NCBI GenBank assembly: GCA_046295175.1
Contig: JBKBNY010000011.1
Location: 1 to 64,000 of the forward strand
DNA: 64,000 bases
Direction of reading: 5' to 3'
Source of the DNA: JALOLV01 sp046295175
Lineage (GTDB): Bacteria > Bacteroidota > Bacteroidia > Cytophagales > Spirosomataceae
A program made the position numbers and the translations under genes. This document shows, in pieces, positions 17,405 through 25,947 of the stretch. Each line of letters starts with the position of its first letter. Position 1 is the first letter of the stretch. Below the pieces are notes generated by a model, which made no database searches, was not told where the DNA came from, and was given only the letters and a program-made list of their open reading frames with translations.

Positions 17405-17864
17405 TAAGAGTTAGACGGTTGAATATTGATAAATTTGATTAGAATGTAATCGAAAATCAAACAGTTTCAATTACAGTTTGTATGGATTGTTATACAGATT
17501 GATTTATTCAAAAAATACAATTTATGAATAAACTCATTTTGGGAATTTTGATAAAATCTTACTTTACTACCGAAGATGTTTGTTTGAATTTATAGTTTGA
17601 TTTTGATAATCACAAATTATTAAATGTCTTTTTTACACTTAATGATTTAGTGCTATTTCCTTAGCTTTTCAAGCCTAAATTAGGTTTATTTTTGGCATCA
17701 TTACACTTATCTAAAAATACTCATACCCTCTATTGAGCAGCTATTAGATTTGGGGTCTTGTATTTGGCTAATCTCAGAAAAATACAATTCAAGATATTTA
17801 TAATATAAAAACACTGCATTTTCGATGAATATGCAGTGTTTGGGATTCTTAACCTATGATAAAA
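17405..17864. other. 460-bp intergenic region
   Basis: No gene is seen. The AT-rich stretch separates two leftward units and probably carries the promoter of the CE15 gene, but I find no clear TAnnTTTG match. Its right end contains the terminator at 17803-17843. Confidence 0.6.
17803..17843 (-). terminator. terminator of the outer-membrane protein/PAP2 unit
   Basis: AAACACTGCAT and ATGCAGTGTTT form an 11-bp stem with an 11-nt loop; read leftwards the stem is followed by TTTTATATT. It lies just after the stop of the gene at 17865. Confidence 0.8.
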
Positions 17865-18929
17865 TCAAAAACGATATGAATAAGTGGCTGATATGAAATA
17901 ATCTGCAAATGCAGCATCTCCGTGTCTTTGTCCGGTAGGGTCTTGGCGGTCGCTCCAAGATTTGATGCGGTTACGTATCAATGCATACGGCACTGTCAAG
18001 GCGAGTGTATGGTGTGAATCCATCCAAACTAAACCCGGCTCAAACGAAACTATATAACCTGGGCGACGTGAACCTTCACTTTTGCCAATCAAATCAATTG
18101 CAGGTAAACCTTCAATTCTTCCGCCCAAACTAACCCCAAAGCCTTGTTTTGGTAATAGATTGTAGTTTAAGCCTACACGCCCTGCGTATTGGTCTGGCAC
18201 CGAAAGATTGGTTTGTGGATTAACACCTTTGGGACTAAACAAATAAAAGCCATTGTAATAAAGAGTAGCATTTTTGAACAGTGATTGATAACCTTGTAGC
18301 TCGATACTTGCTCCCCAGCCGCTGTCGCCCAATTGTATTGATTGGTCAACTGCTTTAGTTTGGATATACTCTTTTTTGTTTTTGTCTAATTTGTAAAAAT
18401 CGCCTTGTACGTTGGCATCGCCAGTTGGGGCCTTGATGCCTACGCCCAATGCGAAGTTTCCTTTTAAATGAGTGAGTGGATTTAGTACCCAATAAGTTGA
18501 TGTAAATCTAATATCGCCAATACCTCTTGAGTAAGTAAAGAAACGTTTTCTATCTGGGTTGACCTCAACTGAGTTTCCGTAATGCTCGTACAGCGACGAA
18601 CGGGCATTGTCATTGTACGGAACATTTAACGAGAAACTCAGCCGCTGATTGACAGCATAAGAGAGACCAAAATCAAAGGAATGGGACCAGTTTCTGACAT
18701 CAGTACCTTCTTCGACACGGTGTTTTTGCTCAGTCGTGCCGACAAAATGTTTATATGAATGTAAGTAGCGATAACCCGCTGTAAATTGCCATTGGCCTTG
18801 ACCCATCGCAGTAGTAGAGTTATTGATTCTACCAGCGGCCGAAGCCATGTGTCGAACTGCAATGCAGCCTTGCGAATAACCTTTGTGAATTCCTAAAAGT
18901 AATATTGCTAAAAGTAGAGTTTTTTTCAT
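17865..18929 (-). CDS. outer-membrane beta-barrel protein, transporter-like
   Basis: The 354-residue product has a signal peptide (MKKTLLLAILLLGIHKGYSQ) and alternating-strand sequence throughout, ending YISATYSYRF-like with a terminal Phe, as expected for an outer-membrane barrel. The layout, with GQWQFTAGYRYLHSYKHF at the start and SFSLNVPYNDN further on, resembles proteins annotated as MetA-pathway or transporter-like. It is the third gene of the unit that starts at 21484 and follows the first PAP2 gene. It may serve as a channel for the PAP2 enzyme's substrate; this is inference. Confidence 0.65.
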   Translation of the reverse strand: MKKTLLLAILLLGIHKGYSQGCIAVRHMASAAGRINNSTTAMGQGQWQFTAGYRYLHSYKHFVGTTEQKHRVEEGTDVRNWSHSFDFGLSYAVNQRLSFSLNVPYNDNARSSLYEHYGNSVEVNPDRKRFFTYSRGIGDIRFTSTYWVLNPLTHLKGNFALGVGIKAPTGDANVQGDFYKLDKNKKEYIQTKAVDQSIQLGDSGWGASIELQGYQSLFKNATLYYNGFYLFSPKGVNPQTNLSVPDQYAGRVGLNYNLLPKQGFGVSLGGRIEGLPAIDLIGKSEGSRRPGYIVSFEPGLVWMDSHHTLALTVPYALIRNRIKSWSDRQDPTGQRHGDAAFADYFISATYSYRF

Positions 18930-18968
18930 AAATGGTATTTGTTAAAAAAGAGGAAGAATATTTTTTTG

Positions 18969-19001
18969 AATCGGAGAAGTAAGAGTTTTACTCCTCCGAT
19001 T
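18969..19001. terminator. hairpin between PAP2 and barrel genes
   Basis: AATCGGAG...CTCCGATT with an extended inner stem (one mismatch) lies in the 85-nt gap between the genes at 19015 and 17865. A-rich sequence follows when read leftwards, so it may be a partial terminator or a processing/stability hairpin inside the operon rather than a full stop. Confidence 0.45.
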
Positions 19002-19014
19002 AAGTAAGATTTTA

Positions 19015-20553
19015 TTAAAGACCCGAACCATCGGCTTTACCTCTGGCAATGGCGAATTCGCCGATTTTTTTGCCATGTTCTAAGCCCATTGAGCAGTCAA
19101 TTCGGTAATGTATCAATCCGTAAACTCTCGAATTCGATGCTTCTGAAGCATACCCGTTATACTCGGTTGCTCTCGTTGGGAATATCGAAGCAAGCACCGT
19201 AGCTGCCGCCGATGAGAATGTTGAGTGTCCAGATGTATAAGATGGGAAATTTGGTAAACCAACCGAAGTCTTTATTCCAAATTGCTGAGGACGTGGTGTG
19301 TAGTAATAATATTTGGTATCCCAACAAGCCACACCTGCATCCATCAATGCTGTACTTACCAAAGCCATTGTACGTGCCATTCTGACTTCGCTGTATTTGG
19401 CTTCGTGAGCCGAGTTTGCTGCAATACGGTTCCAGTGTCCCGGAGGTGTGTAGCTACCCGCACCATCAGCCCAGAAATTGGCAATACGAGCTTGTTCGCG
19501 AGTTTGGTTTTTCTCAATGGCTTTCAATTCTTCTATGTCTTTCTGGAATTCGCTTGAACTCTCCAAATATGGAATCACTGGGCGAATTTTAATCATTGTG
19601 GCTTTGTCGAAGTTCCAAGTGCTAACAGCTCCAAAGTTTGGTAACATCGGCGGACGAGCAGGAATCTCTTGACTTACCCACGGGTTCTTCACGCCCAATT
19701 TCTTTGCATTTTCTATCATCGCAGCCGTCACGGTTTGGTTGTTGGCAGCACTCATACCATCTGTTCTGGCACGTCCCATTACTTTTCCTGCTACGGCTTT
19801 GCCAAGGGCATCGCCAGCCGTAATATCGCTCTGTACGTTCATGCCGGCCCACAATCTCGCATTTTTAGCTTCGGCCAATTTTGAATCTAAATACGGCACT
19901 TCGCCCGGAAACATCGCTACTAAAATCGTGTATGATGCGGCTGCAACAACAGCGTCTTCGGATGGATACGCTGGTAATTCTGAAACTGGCAATAAAGTTG
20001 CTACCGAAGCATCTGCCTTTGACGGAGCCTTACGATTATACTTATATTTGTAATGCCATGCCGCTACTAAGGCGTCGTATTGAGCTACTGCCAAATAAGA
20101 TAATGCACGCGATGTGTAAGGAGGATTGGCAAACGGAAACTTAGGGTCGGCCAATGGATTGGCTGGGTCTGGCACAGGATATTTACCTTCGGCGTTTGAG
20201 GCAGGAGGGATATTGTATCGGGCGGCCAATTCACGTGCGATTTCGTTCCAACGATACACAGCACCCGCTCCCCAATACTCAACTGCTTTGCGGTTTTCGG
20301 GTGTAATTACCGAAACTGTGTTTTTCAAAGTTGCGATTTCGGCTTGGTATTCGGCAGAATTAGCCGCTTTTGGCTCTGCTACTGCAAACTCGTCTGCTTT
20401 TGTAAGTATGTATGGTTTCCAAGTTCCTGCTTTTTCGTCTAATGATGCTGGGATATAGGCCTCTTTGATGGGTTCGCTGACAGTTTTATCGCAAGAAGAA
20501 ACCACGATGGTTAATCCTGTAAGAAGAACGATTGATTTATAGAAATTTTTCAT
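19015..20553 (-). CDS. PAP2/vanadium-dependent haloperoxidase-like lipoprotein
   Basis: The 512-residue product has a lipoprotein signal (VVSSC near residues 17-21). Its C-terminal third carries the acid phosphatase/haloperoxidase active site: KX6RP (KYYYYTPRP, about residue 414), YTSGHS (about 440-445, Thr in place of the usual Pro) and SRX5HX3D (SRVYGLIHYRID, about 475-486). These residues bind phosphate or vanadate. The length and the all-helical N-terminal part fit bacterial vanadium-haloperoxidase-like proteins rather than small PAP2 membrane phosphatases. It sits between two outer-membrane barrel genes in a unit that starts behind the promoter at 21540-21570. Confidence 0.85.
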   Translation of the reverse strand: MKNFYKSIVLLTGLTIVVSSCDKTVSEPIKEAYIPASLDEKAGTWKPYILTKADEFAVAEPKAANSAEYQAEIATLKNTVSVITPENRKAVEYWGAGAVYRWNEIARELAARYNIPPASNAEGKYPVPDPANPLADPKFPFANPPYTSRALSYLAVAQYDALVAAWHYKYKYNRKAPSKADASVATLLPVSELPAYPSEDAVVAAASYTILVAMFPGEVPYLDSKLAEAKNARLWAGMNVQSDITAGDALGKAVAGKVMGRARTDGMSAANNQTVTAAMIENAKKLGVKNPWVSQEIPARPPMLPNFGAVSTWNFDKATMIKIRPVIPYLESSSEFQKDIEELKAIEKNQTREQARIANFWADGAGSYTPPGHWNRIAANSAHEAKYSEVRMARTMALVSTALMDAGVACWDTKYYYYTPRPQQFGIKTSVGLPNFPSYTSGHSTFSSAAATVLASIFPTRATEYNGYASEASNSRVYGLIHYRIDCSMGLEHGKKIGEFAIARGKADGSGL

Positions 20554-20590
20554 TTTTCAATGATTTTAAATCTTTTTTAAGAGAATAATT

Positions 20591-21484
20591 TTAGAACTTA
20601 AGATTGTTGACTTGATACAATAGTCCAACTGAGTAGCCCAGAGATTGGCCTACATTTAAACCATTCAAGACATAGTTTACACGAGCATTGAATCCGATAT
20701 TTTTAGGTTGAAACTTAAAGTACCATCCTGCACTCGTCATTCGCATATTATTAGTCGGGAACGGCATGTCATTGCGACGGATGTTATCACCGCTAACACA
20801 AGCAAAACGCTCAAGAAAAACCTCTGTCTGAATCGCTTTTTTCAAATACCCAAGTCTAACAGCGGCATCGGTTGCATTCGGAATCGCCACCTCATCCGTA
20901 TTATATACTTTGCCATTTGCTTGATAGGCGTCTCTATCTACTCTAATATTACTTCTAAATGTGTAGCTTCCGTGAGCCGTCAAGTACAAACCTGATTTAT
21001 CCTGATAACTCGCCAAAACACGCCCCATCGCTGTCTTGGCTTTGATACCAATCGACATCGGTAAAAAATCGGGTACGTAGTTTGTCAATGGCACCGAGCC
21101 ACCAACAACACCATGCAACGAAAGTCCATTTTTCTCGAAGGCTTTGTATTTCAACCATCCCGAAAGGTCCTGAATTCCTTTCTGACCCATCAAATTACCA
21201 GCACTTGCTTTGGTTGTGATGTACGGCACGCCCACCAACACATTTAATTTATCGGTGATACCAGCGGCAATCATCGGCATAACGCTCTGTGTTGTGTGAG
21301 TACCGATATTGAGGTTTTCTCTCTTGAGGGTATTCTCCCAGTACTCTTTCCAACTACTGCTGCTGTAAGAGATAGCAATACAGGCGGTCTTCTTGGGCAT
21401 GTAAATCGCATCGTGTGGCATCTGTCCAAATGCAACTACACATGTAATAATTGTTAAAAATGAAGATGTAAAAAGTTTTTTCAT
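20591..21484 (-). CDS. outer-membrane beta-barrel protein of unknown function
   Basis: The 297-residue product has a signal peptide (ends VVAFGQ near residue 21) and an alternating-strand pattern (for example GLSLHGVVGGSVPLTNYVPDF), ending in Phe. It is similar in layout to transporter-like barrel proteins but I cannot name a family. It is the first gene of the unit with the PAP2 protein (37 nt downstream) and starts about 80 nt after the promoter with the palindromic operator. It is not obviously homologous to the barrel at 17865. Confidence 0.6.
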   Translation of the reverse strand: MKKLFTSSFLTIITCVVAFGQMPHDAIYMPKKTACIAISYSSSSWKEYWENTLKRENLNIGTHTTQSVMPMIAAGITDKLNVLVGVPYITTKASAGNLMGQKGIQDLSGWLKYKAFEKNGLSLHGVVGGSVPLTNYVPDFLPMSIGIKAKTAMGRVLASYQDKSGLYLTAHGSYTFRSNIRVDRDAYQANGKVYNTDEVAIPNATDAAVRLGYLKKAIQTEVFLERFACVSGDNIRRNDMPFPTNNMRMTSAGWYFKFQPKNIGFNARVNYVLNGLNVGQSLGYSVGLLYQVNNLKF

Positions 21485-21539
21485 TGATTAAAAATTTGAG
21501 GCAATCATGCTGAGATAAAATTTATCTAAAAACATCTTG

Positions 21540-21570
21540 CAATAATACAACGACTATACCAAAGTTCAAA
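21540..21570 (-). promoter_or_regulatory. promoter of the first PAP2 unit
   Basis: On the minus strand TTTG (21570 to 21567), a 19-nt spacer and TATTATTG (21547 to 21540, one mismatch to TAnnTTTG) form a Bacteroidota promoter. Over 41 aligned bases without gaps, 29 match the promoter at 30580-30620 ahead of the CMD/PAP2 operon, including the second TTTGGTA and the TTGTA before the -7 box. Confidence 0.6.
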
Positions 21571-21579
21571 ATTTTGGAA
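21565..21579. promoter_or_regulatory. operator-like palindrome over the -33 box
   Basis: TTCAAAATTTTGGAA is a near-perfect palindrome that contains the TTTG of the promoter. It sits at the same distance from the -7 box as TTCCAAATTATTGGAA does at the divergent XRE promoter, so a shared repressor is likely. Confidence 0.5.
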
Positions 21580-21626
21580 AATAATTAATCAAAAATTATC
21601 GAAAGGCGGCATTTTGAATAAATAAT

Positions 21627-21642
21627 TTCCGAAATATTGGAA
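21627..21642. promoter_or_regulatory. second operator-like palindrome
   Basis: TTCCGAAATATTGGAA, followed by an A-run and TAAAAACA, is identical to the site inside the XRE gene (30832-30847), and its flank matches that of the site at 30604-30619. Confidence 0.55.
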
Positions 21643-21752
21643 AAAATAAAAACACATATAAAAATTAGCTACATAGAAAACCCCTATGTAATGGCACATG
21701 CTATGCAAGATTTATAGATTGTGAAATAACTTTGCTAAATAACAAGGAGCCG

Positions 21753-21820
21753 AATCCGTGGCACGGATTACCTTCAGACGTACTATTTAACCAATCATTG
21801 TTGCTACCCGTGTCACGGGT
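21753..21820. repeat. two compact GTGNCAC hairpins
   Basis: AATCCGTGGCACGGATT (21753-21769) and ACCCGTGTCACGGGT (21806-21820) are perfect inverted repeats with single-base centres. Similar cores occur in the hairpins at 4896-4933 and 63655-63679. Confidence 0.6.
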
Positions 21821-21983
21821 TTTGGTGGTTTTATTTCAGTATCTATAATTGTGAAAATGTGAGGCTACTACCGAAAAATATCATGCAGATTGTTATTTTG
21901 CGTTTGGATACCAAAACGAAGAGAACCACGCTTCGGACAACGCACAGAATCTGACAATTAAGACGGCTAATAGCTTATTTTGC

Positions 21984-22523
21984 CTAAACCTGCGGCGGAG
22001 GAGATACTATGTCGAAGAAGCTTTGCGGTGCAGAAGCCTGATAGTCGAAATGATGGCTACAAAGTTGGTAGCAATATACTGGCGGATTGATGGTTAATTG
22101 CTCGTTGGGTAAGTACTGCGAAAACAAGTTTTTGAATAAACTCAATGCTTTTTTGAGCGGAGATTGCGACTGATTTTCGCTTTTATCGACTTGCGATAAC
22201 GCTTCATCGGCCAAGGACTCAAAGCGTTTTTTGGCTTTTTGGTTGGTCTTTATTTTGGTAATGAGCGTATCGTTTTGGTAGCGTTGCTCAACAATGTTAT
22301 AGAATTCGCCTTTGTATTCAAAGAGCTTACCTTGTGGGGTGGTATTCACGAAGTCGGATGTGTAGGGCAACGAAACGGCCACTTTAACCTCAATCCACTG
22401 GTCTTCGTGCGATGCTTCGGTAGCTTGACTAAAATCGTCTTTAAAAAACATCAAAGCGATTCCTGTGCTAAACATATTGTATAGCAAAAGACACAGGAAC
22501 GAAAGGCTTATCAGCTTTTTCAA
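21984..22523 (-). CDS. small exported protein of unknown function, paralog of 7634-8185
   Basis: The 179-residue protein has an N-terminal signal or anchor (MKKLISLSFLCLLLYNMF) and no recognised domain. It shares with the protein at 7634-8185 the N-terminal pattern, a GEFY...YQNDTL block near residues 72-86, an LSLFKNLFSQYL block near 127-138 and a C-terminal SPPPQV. There are two Cys close to the end (YCYQLCSHHFDY). Unlike its paralog it stands alone, between the PAP2 unit and the end of the CMD operon. Confidence 0.65.
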   Translation of the reverse strand: MKKLISLSFLCLLLYNMFSTGIALMFFKDDFSQATEASHEDQWIEVKVAVSLPYTSDFVNTTPQGKLFEYKGEFYNIVEQRYQNDTLITKIKTNQKAKKRFESLADEALSQVDKSENQSQSPLKKALSLFKNLFSQYLPNEQLTINPPVYCYQLCSHHFDYQASAPQSFFDIVSPPPQV

Positions 22524-22658
22524 GTCTTTTATTTAGATTATTGTATCCAAATCTTTTTAGACGTTTGGATACTTACGATTTTAGATTCTTTGGTAAATTA
22601 ACGGCAAAATAAAACATAATACAAGTTTTTCTTTAAATAATCTAATGTATTCTGAGTG

Positions 22659-22750
22659 GTTAATCGAGAATAGTTAATGGTTAATCGAAACTTATAATTA
22701 CCTTATTATCAGCGATTAACAATTAAATCACTTTTAACCATTAACAAATA
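22659..22750. repeat. dispersed inverted repeat (GTTAATCGARAATAGTTA type), copy 1
   Basis: The stretch contains GTTAATGGTTAATCG and, further right, CGATTAAC and AACCATTAAC as the inverted partner. The start (GTTAATCGAGAATAGTTA) and end (CCATTAACAAATA) recur in the same order at 47879-47983. It follows the small exported-protein gene's promoter side and the stop of the phosphatase gene, so it may also form the operon's terminating structure. Confidence 0.5.
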
Positions 22751-22768
22751 TTCTACAAGCCCAACAGG

Positions 22769-23704
22769 TTATTTGAAACCTTTTATCTCGTACAAAATTT
22801 TCCACATTGGGTAAGTTACAACTCCTTGAAAAGTAGAAACCTTATCGGCACCGACTTTCATCAAAAAAGTATCGGCCATGTCGTAAGTCCGCATCTGTTG
22901 GATTCCCCTCGAAATGTCGTGGTGAGCCGATATCAAAAGCAATTGTTTGGTTTTGGATTGTTCTTCAAGGATTCGTAACATTCCATCTTGAGAGAGCATC
23001 CCCGAAACATTATAAAAATGCCCATTGATTCGATTATCAATCTTTACTGGCAAACCCAATTCCATCAGTTCGGCGGTCTGTTTTGAGCGACAAAATTCGC
23101 TCGAAAAAATCTGCTTTACTGGCATTTTTAGTGCCTTAAAAATCTTCCCGTAGGTTTTAGATTGCAAGATTCCATTCTCGCTCAGTTGTCGGGCCAATTT
23201 AGAATCACACGATTTCCACCAACCCGTCGAGGCCGAATAGGTTTCTTGGTCAATCCCCACAATCGCCTCGGCATGCCGAATCACGATGGCATAAGTTGTA
23301 TCGGTTTTATATAGTTTTTCGATATTTTTCCAGCCTTGTAAAAAATTGATTTTATCGAGCGGCTGACTCACAATTACGTAAAACTTCTTTTTTGAGCCAT
23401 CCTGCCAAGTTGCTTCAATCTCATTAAGTCCGTTGATTTGGTTATGCGTAATCAATCCACTCGAACTTATTTCAAAGTTTGGCGTGGTACTTAGTTTCTG
23501 GAATGTAGCGGGTTCGGATGTCTCGACCTGAACAGAATTTGTACTGATAAAGAGTACGTCGTTGTAAAAATCCGAAGAAACGATTGTCGGATTCGGTTTA
23601 ATCTCAATAATCGTGCATCTGAATAAGAAGATAGCCATCATAAACGATGCCGCTATCTTACCGATTTGGGTTAATCTACTTTTTTTAAAGGTAAAATCAC
23701 TCAT
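22769..23704 (-). CDS. histidine phosphatase superfamily protein, membrane-anchored
   Basis: The 311-residue protein has an N-terminal hydrophobic segment (about residues 14-30, with a Cys that could be lipidated), a region of about 100 residues with beta-rich sequence, then a histidine phosphatase domain: VIRHAEA near residues 139-145, SSEFCRSKQTAELM near 196-209 and SAHHDISRG near 261-269. RHA replaces RHG, as in SixA-like members. It is the last gene of the CMD/PAP2/DUF3179 operon, 11 nt after DUF3179, so it may remove phosphate from the pathway's product or substrate. The target is unknown. Confidence 0.8.
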   Translation of the reverse strand: MSDFTFKKSRLTQIGKIAASFMMAIFLFRCTIIEIKPNPTIVSSDFYNDVLFISTNSVQVETSEPATFQKLSTTPNFEISSSGLITHNQINGLNEIEATWQDGSKKKFYVIVSQPLDKINFLQGWKNIEKLYKTDTTYAIVIRHAEAIVGIDQETYSASTGWWKSCDSKLARQLSENGILQSKTYGKIFKALKMPVKQIFSSEFCRSKQTAELMELGLPVKIDNRINGHFYNVSGMLSQDGMLRILEEQSKTKQLLLISAHHDISRGIQQMRTYDMADTFLMKVGADKVSTFQGVVTYPMWKILYEIKGFK

Positions 23705-23715
23705 AATGGTTTATA

Positions 23716-24852
23716 TTAATATTTTTTAGTTTCGGGATGGAATGTCTGCCGACTGTGCCAAAACTCTTGATAGGCTTTAAGTTTTTTGAGTGGATTGGCA
23801 CCTTGCGGAGAGATTCCTTTTAAATCGTAGCGGGTAGAATTGGCATAGAGTGAATCGTTCTTGAATGTGAATTTCTGACCTGCGGGCCGCTCGAATGCAA
23901 CAAAACTTTTATTGTCGGATGCCAATACTAAAACCACTGGCTGATTGCCTACGGTTTCGTTGATAACTCTTTCTTTTTTCAGACGATTCCAGTCAAAAGC
24001 CTTACTTTGCTTATTGATTTCGATACCCACCACCCACGATTTTTCTTTCCAAGATAGCGAGTCCATTCTGGTTAGTTCGCTGCTACCTTTGCCAGCATCG
24101 TATTTATCCATTTTCTCGTATTTTTCCTTAAATTCGGCATCGGGCTGCATGATTTTTGAGTTTGGATACAAAGCCAGCCATTGTTTTAGCGACATTTGCT
24201 GCGTGTTGAGTTCGGGCAGGGTTGTACCTTTCAATTGCCCAGTCAAGGCTTCGCCATTGGCTTGTCTCCACCACGATTTTGTCGTTTTGTCTTCAAACAT
24301 GGCATTAAAGTGGTCCATTCCTACCAATCTGAAGGTCTCGTATTTGCCATTTACTTTGGGTTCAAAAATCCTCCCCGTGCGGCATACAGTGCAATACGTA
24401 ACCATGATTGGTTTACCAGCGATTGTATCTAAAACTTGGTGATGATAACCGATGAGTTGAATGGGATAGGCACGGGCTTCGCCACCTTCTACGACCCCTA
24501 CAACCAATTTTTCGGCTTTGATTTTATTGTTTTTGGCATCTTGCATCAATACCTTCGTTGGCTGATAAAACATGTGGTCGGCGGCCATTCTGAAATTAAA
24601 CATATAAGCCACCCCGCCCACCGCTACCAAAGCGATAACGGCCAGCCAACGTTTGGCCTCAAACGCTTTTAGCAAACCGAGCAGTAGCAATAGTCCAAAA
24701 ATCACCCTAAAAACCCACCGATACGAATACAAAAAGTAGGCTACATCTATACTTCGCATTCGTTGGCTACCCGGCATGGGCATGATGAAATAAACATTCG
24801 CAATCTCGAAGAGTATCAACCCGATAACACCAATGTAAAAGAGTTTTTTCAT
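23716..24852 (-). CDS. DUF3179 domain membrane protein
   Basis: The 378-residue product has three hydrophobic segments at the N-terminus (about residues 5-25, 45-65 and 70-88) and then a DUF3179 domain with the signatures PIMVTYCTVCRTGRIFEP (about 150-167), WWRQANGEALTG (about 198-209) and SLKQWLALYPNSK. The CxxC in YCTVC could bind a metal or react in redox chemistry. The function of DUF3179 is unknown. It starts 4 nt after the first CMD gene and ends 11 nt before the histidine phosphatase gene, so it is firmly in the operon. Confidence 0.87.
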   Translation of the reverse strand: MKKLFYIGVIGLILFEIANVYFIMPMPGSQRMRSIDVAYFLYSYRWVFRVIFGLLLLLGLLKAFEAKRWLAVIALVAVGGVAYMFNFRMAADHMFYQPTKVLMQDAKNNKIKAEKLVVGVVEGGEARAYPIQLIGYHHQVLDTIAGKPIMVTYCTVCRTGRIFEPKVNGKYETFRLVGMDHFNAMFEDKTTKSWWRQANGEALTGQLKGTTLPELNTQQMSLKQWLALYPNSKIMQPDAEFKEKYEKMDKYDAGKGSSELTRMDSLSWKEKSWVVGIEINKQSKAFDWNRLKKERVINETVGNQPVVLVLASDNKSFVAFERPAGQKFTFKNDSLYANSTRYDLKGISPQGANPLKKLKAYQEFWHSRQTFHPETKKY

Positions 24853-24856
24853 GAGT

Positions 24857-25399
24857 TTAGTTAGGTTTAGAATTTGCGTAGCCAGTTTCTTCGGCGATTT
24901 TTTTGGCTCTCATTTTATACATTTCGGGGTCGTCTGGAGCAAAAGTACCCAAGCCATCCACGTAGCGATTGAACATACAAAAAGCCGCCGCAATCAGTAC
25001 AGTATCATGGATTTCGAGGTCGGTTGCACCGGCTTGTTTAGCCTCAAGTATCTGAGTAAGCTGCACGTGTTTTCCGCCAATTTGTACACTATGGGCAATA
25101 TTTAACAGCTTTTTCATTTTTTCAGAGATTTCGGCATCGTCGGCATACGTCTTGATTTTCTTTACGAGGTCTTCATCAAAATAATAAGCCGCTACCGCAC
25201 CGTGGATATTCTGACAAAAGAAACAATCATTCAACGACGAAACATACGTAGCTATCAGTTCTCTTTCGCCCATGCTCAAGCCTTCGTTGCTTCGCAGAAG
25301 TACTTCGGCAAGGGCATTGAGCGGAGCAGCCGTTTGTGGTCTAAAAGCCATCAAGCCTCTGATACCGGGCAGGTTTTCGGTTAATTGGATATGTGCCAT
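24857..25399 (-). CDS. carboxymuconolactone decarboxylase (AhpD-like) family protein 1
   Basis: This 180-residue protein belongs to the CMD/AhpD fold, peroxidase-related subgroup. The redox motif is intact: GERE with Glu45, Cys59-x2-Cys62-x3-His66 (CFFCQNIH), and the DTVLIAAAFCMFNRYVDGL segment near residues 135-153. In AhpD these residues reduce peroxides or a partner. An in-frame ATG 21 nt upstream would overlap the preceding gene; I choose 25399 because all four paralogs begin M-A/P-H-I-x-L. The gap to the second CMD gene is 17 nt. Confidence 0.88.
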   Translation of the reverse strand: MAHIQLTENLPGIRGLMAFRPQTAAPLNALAEVLLRSNEGLSMGERELIATYVSSLNDCFFCQNIHGAVAAYYFDEDLVKKIKTYADDAEISEKMKKLLNIAHSVQIGGKHVQLTQILEAKQAGATDLEIHDTVLIAAAFCMFNRYVDGLGTFAPDDPEMYKMRAKKIAEETGYANSKPN

Positions 25400-25416
25400 A
25401 TTATTCGTTTTAAATA

Positions 25417-25947
25417 TCAATGATAACCCATTTGAGCCATCATTTTTGCTCGCTCTTTGAATGTTTCGGGGGTATCTTTTGATACAATCCCTAAACCATC
25501 AATGTATCGGTTAAAAAAACAAAACAAAGCCGCAATCAGTACCGTATCGTGGATTTCGAGGTCGGTTACACCTAATGATTTGGCATATTCGATTTGCTTT
25601 TCATCCACCGACTTTCCGCTTATTTGTACACTTTTGGCAATTGCCAAAATCGCTTTCAGCCTTTCTGAAATCGGAGCATTCAGGTAATCAGATTTTATTT
25701 GGTTTATTAGATTCGGCGAGTCTTCATAAAAACATTGTGCCACCTCGCCATGAATCTGATGGCAATTGTAACAATCATTCAGAGCCGAAACATAAGCCGC
25801 AATCATCTCACGTTCGCCCATGCTCAGGCCTTCGTTGCTTCGCATCGCAACCTGCATGAGTTGTAAAAGAGGCGGAGCAATGGCCGGACGATACGCCAAC
25901 AACGCTCGCATTCCGGGTAGGTTTTCATCTAATTGTATATGTGCCAT
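25417..25947 (-). CDS. carboxymuconolactone decarboxylase (AhpD-like) family protein 2
   Basis: This 176-residue paralog has the motif CYNCHQIH (Cys59, Cys62, His66) with Glu45 in GERE and the DTVLIAALFCFFNRYIDGLG block. It begins MAHIQLDENLPGMRALLAYR, close to the first paralog. It lies directly after the third CMD gene with no spacer, so the two are probably translated in sequence. Divergence between the copies is large enough that they are not recent duplicates. Confidence 0.88.
   Translation of the reverse strand: MAHIQLDENLPGMRALLAYRPAIAPPLLQLMQVAMRSNEGLSMGEREMIAAYVSALNDCYNCHQIHGEVAQCFYEDSPNLINQIKSDYLNAPISERLKAILAIAKSVQISGKSVDEKQIEYAKSLGVTDLEIHDTVLIAALFCFFNRYIDGLGIVSKDTPETFKERAKMMAQMGYH

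Larger units (their letters stand above)
21485..21983. other. 499-bp control region of the first PAP2 unit
   Basis: No gene is seen. From left to right it holds a leftward promoter with an operator-like palindrome (21540-21579), a second exact palindrome (21627-21642), and two compact hairpins with GTGNCAC centres (21753-21769, 21806-21820), then a CGTTTGG/CCAAAACG hairpin at 21901-21918 after the stop of the next gene. Confidence 0.65.

Noticed and set aside
13568..24852. Link between the two histidine phosphatases as duplicates
   Set aside because: Beyond the RH and SxH motifs the proteins at 13568 and 22769 share little and differ in location and architecture.
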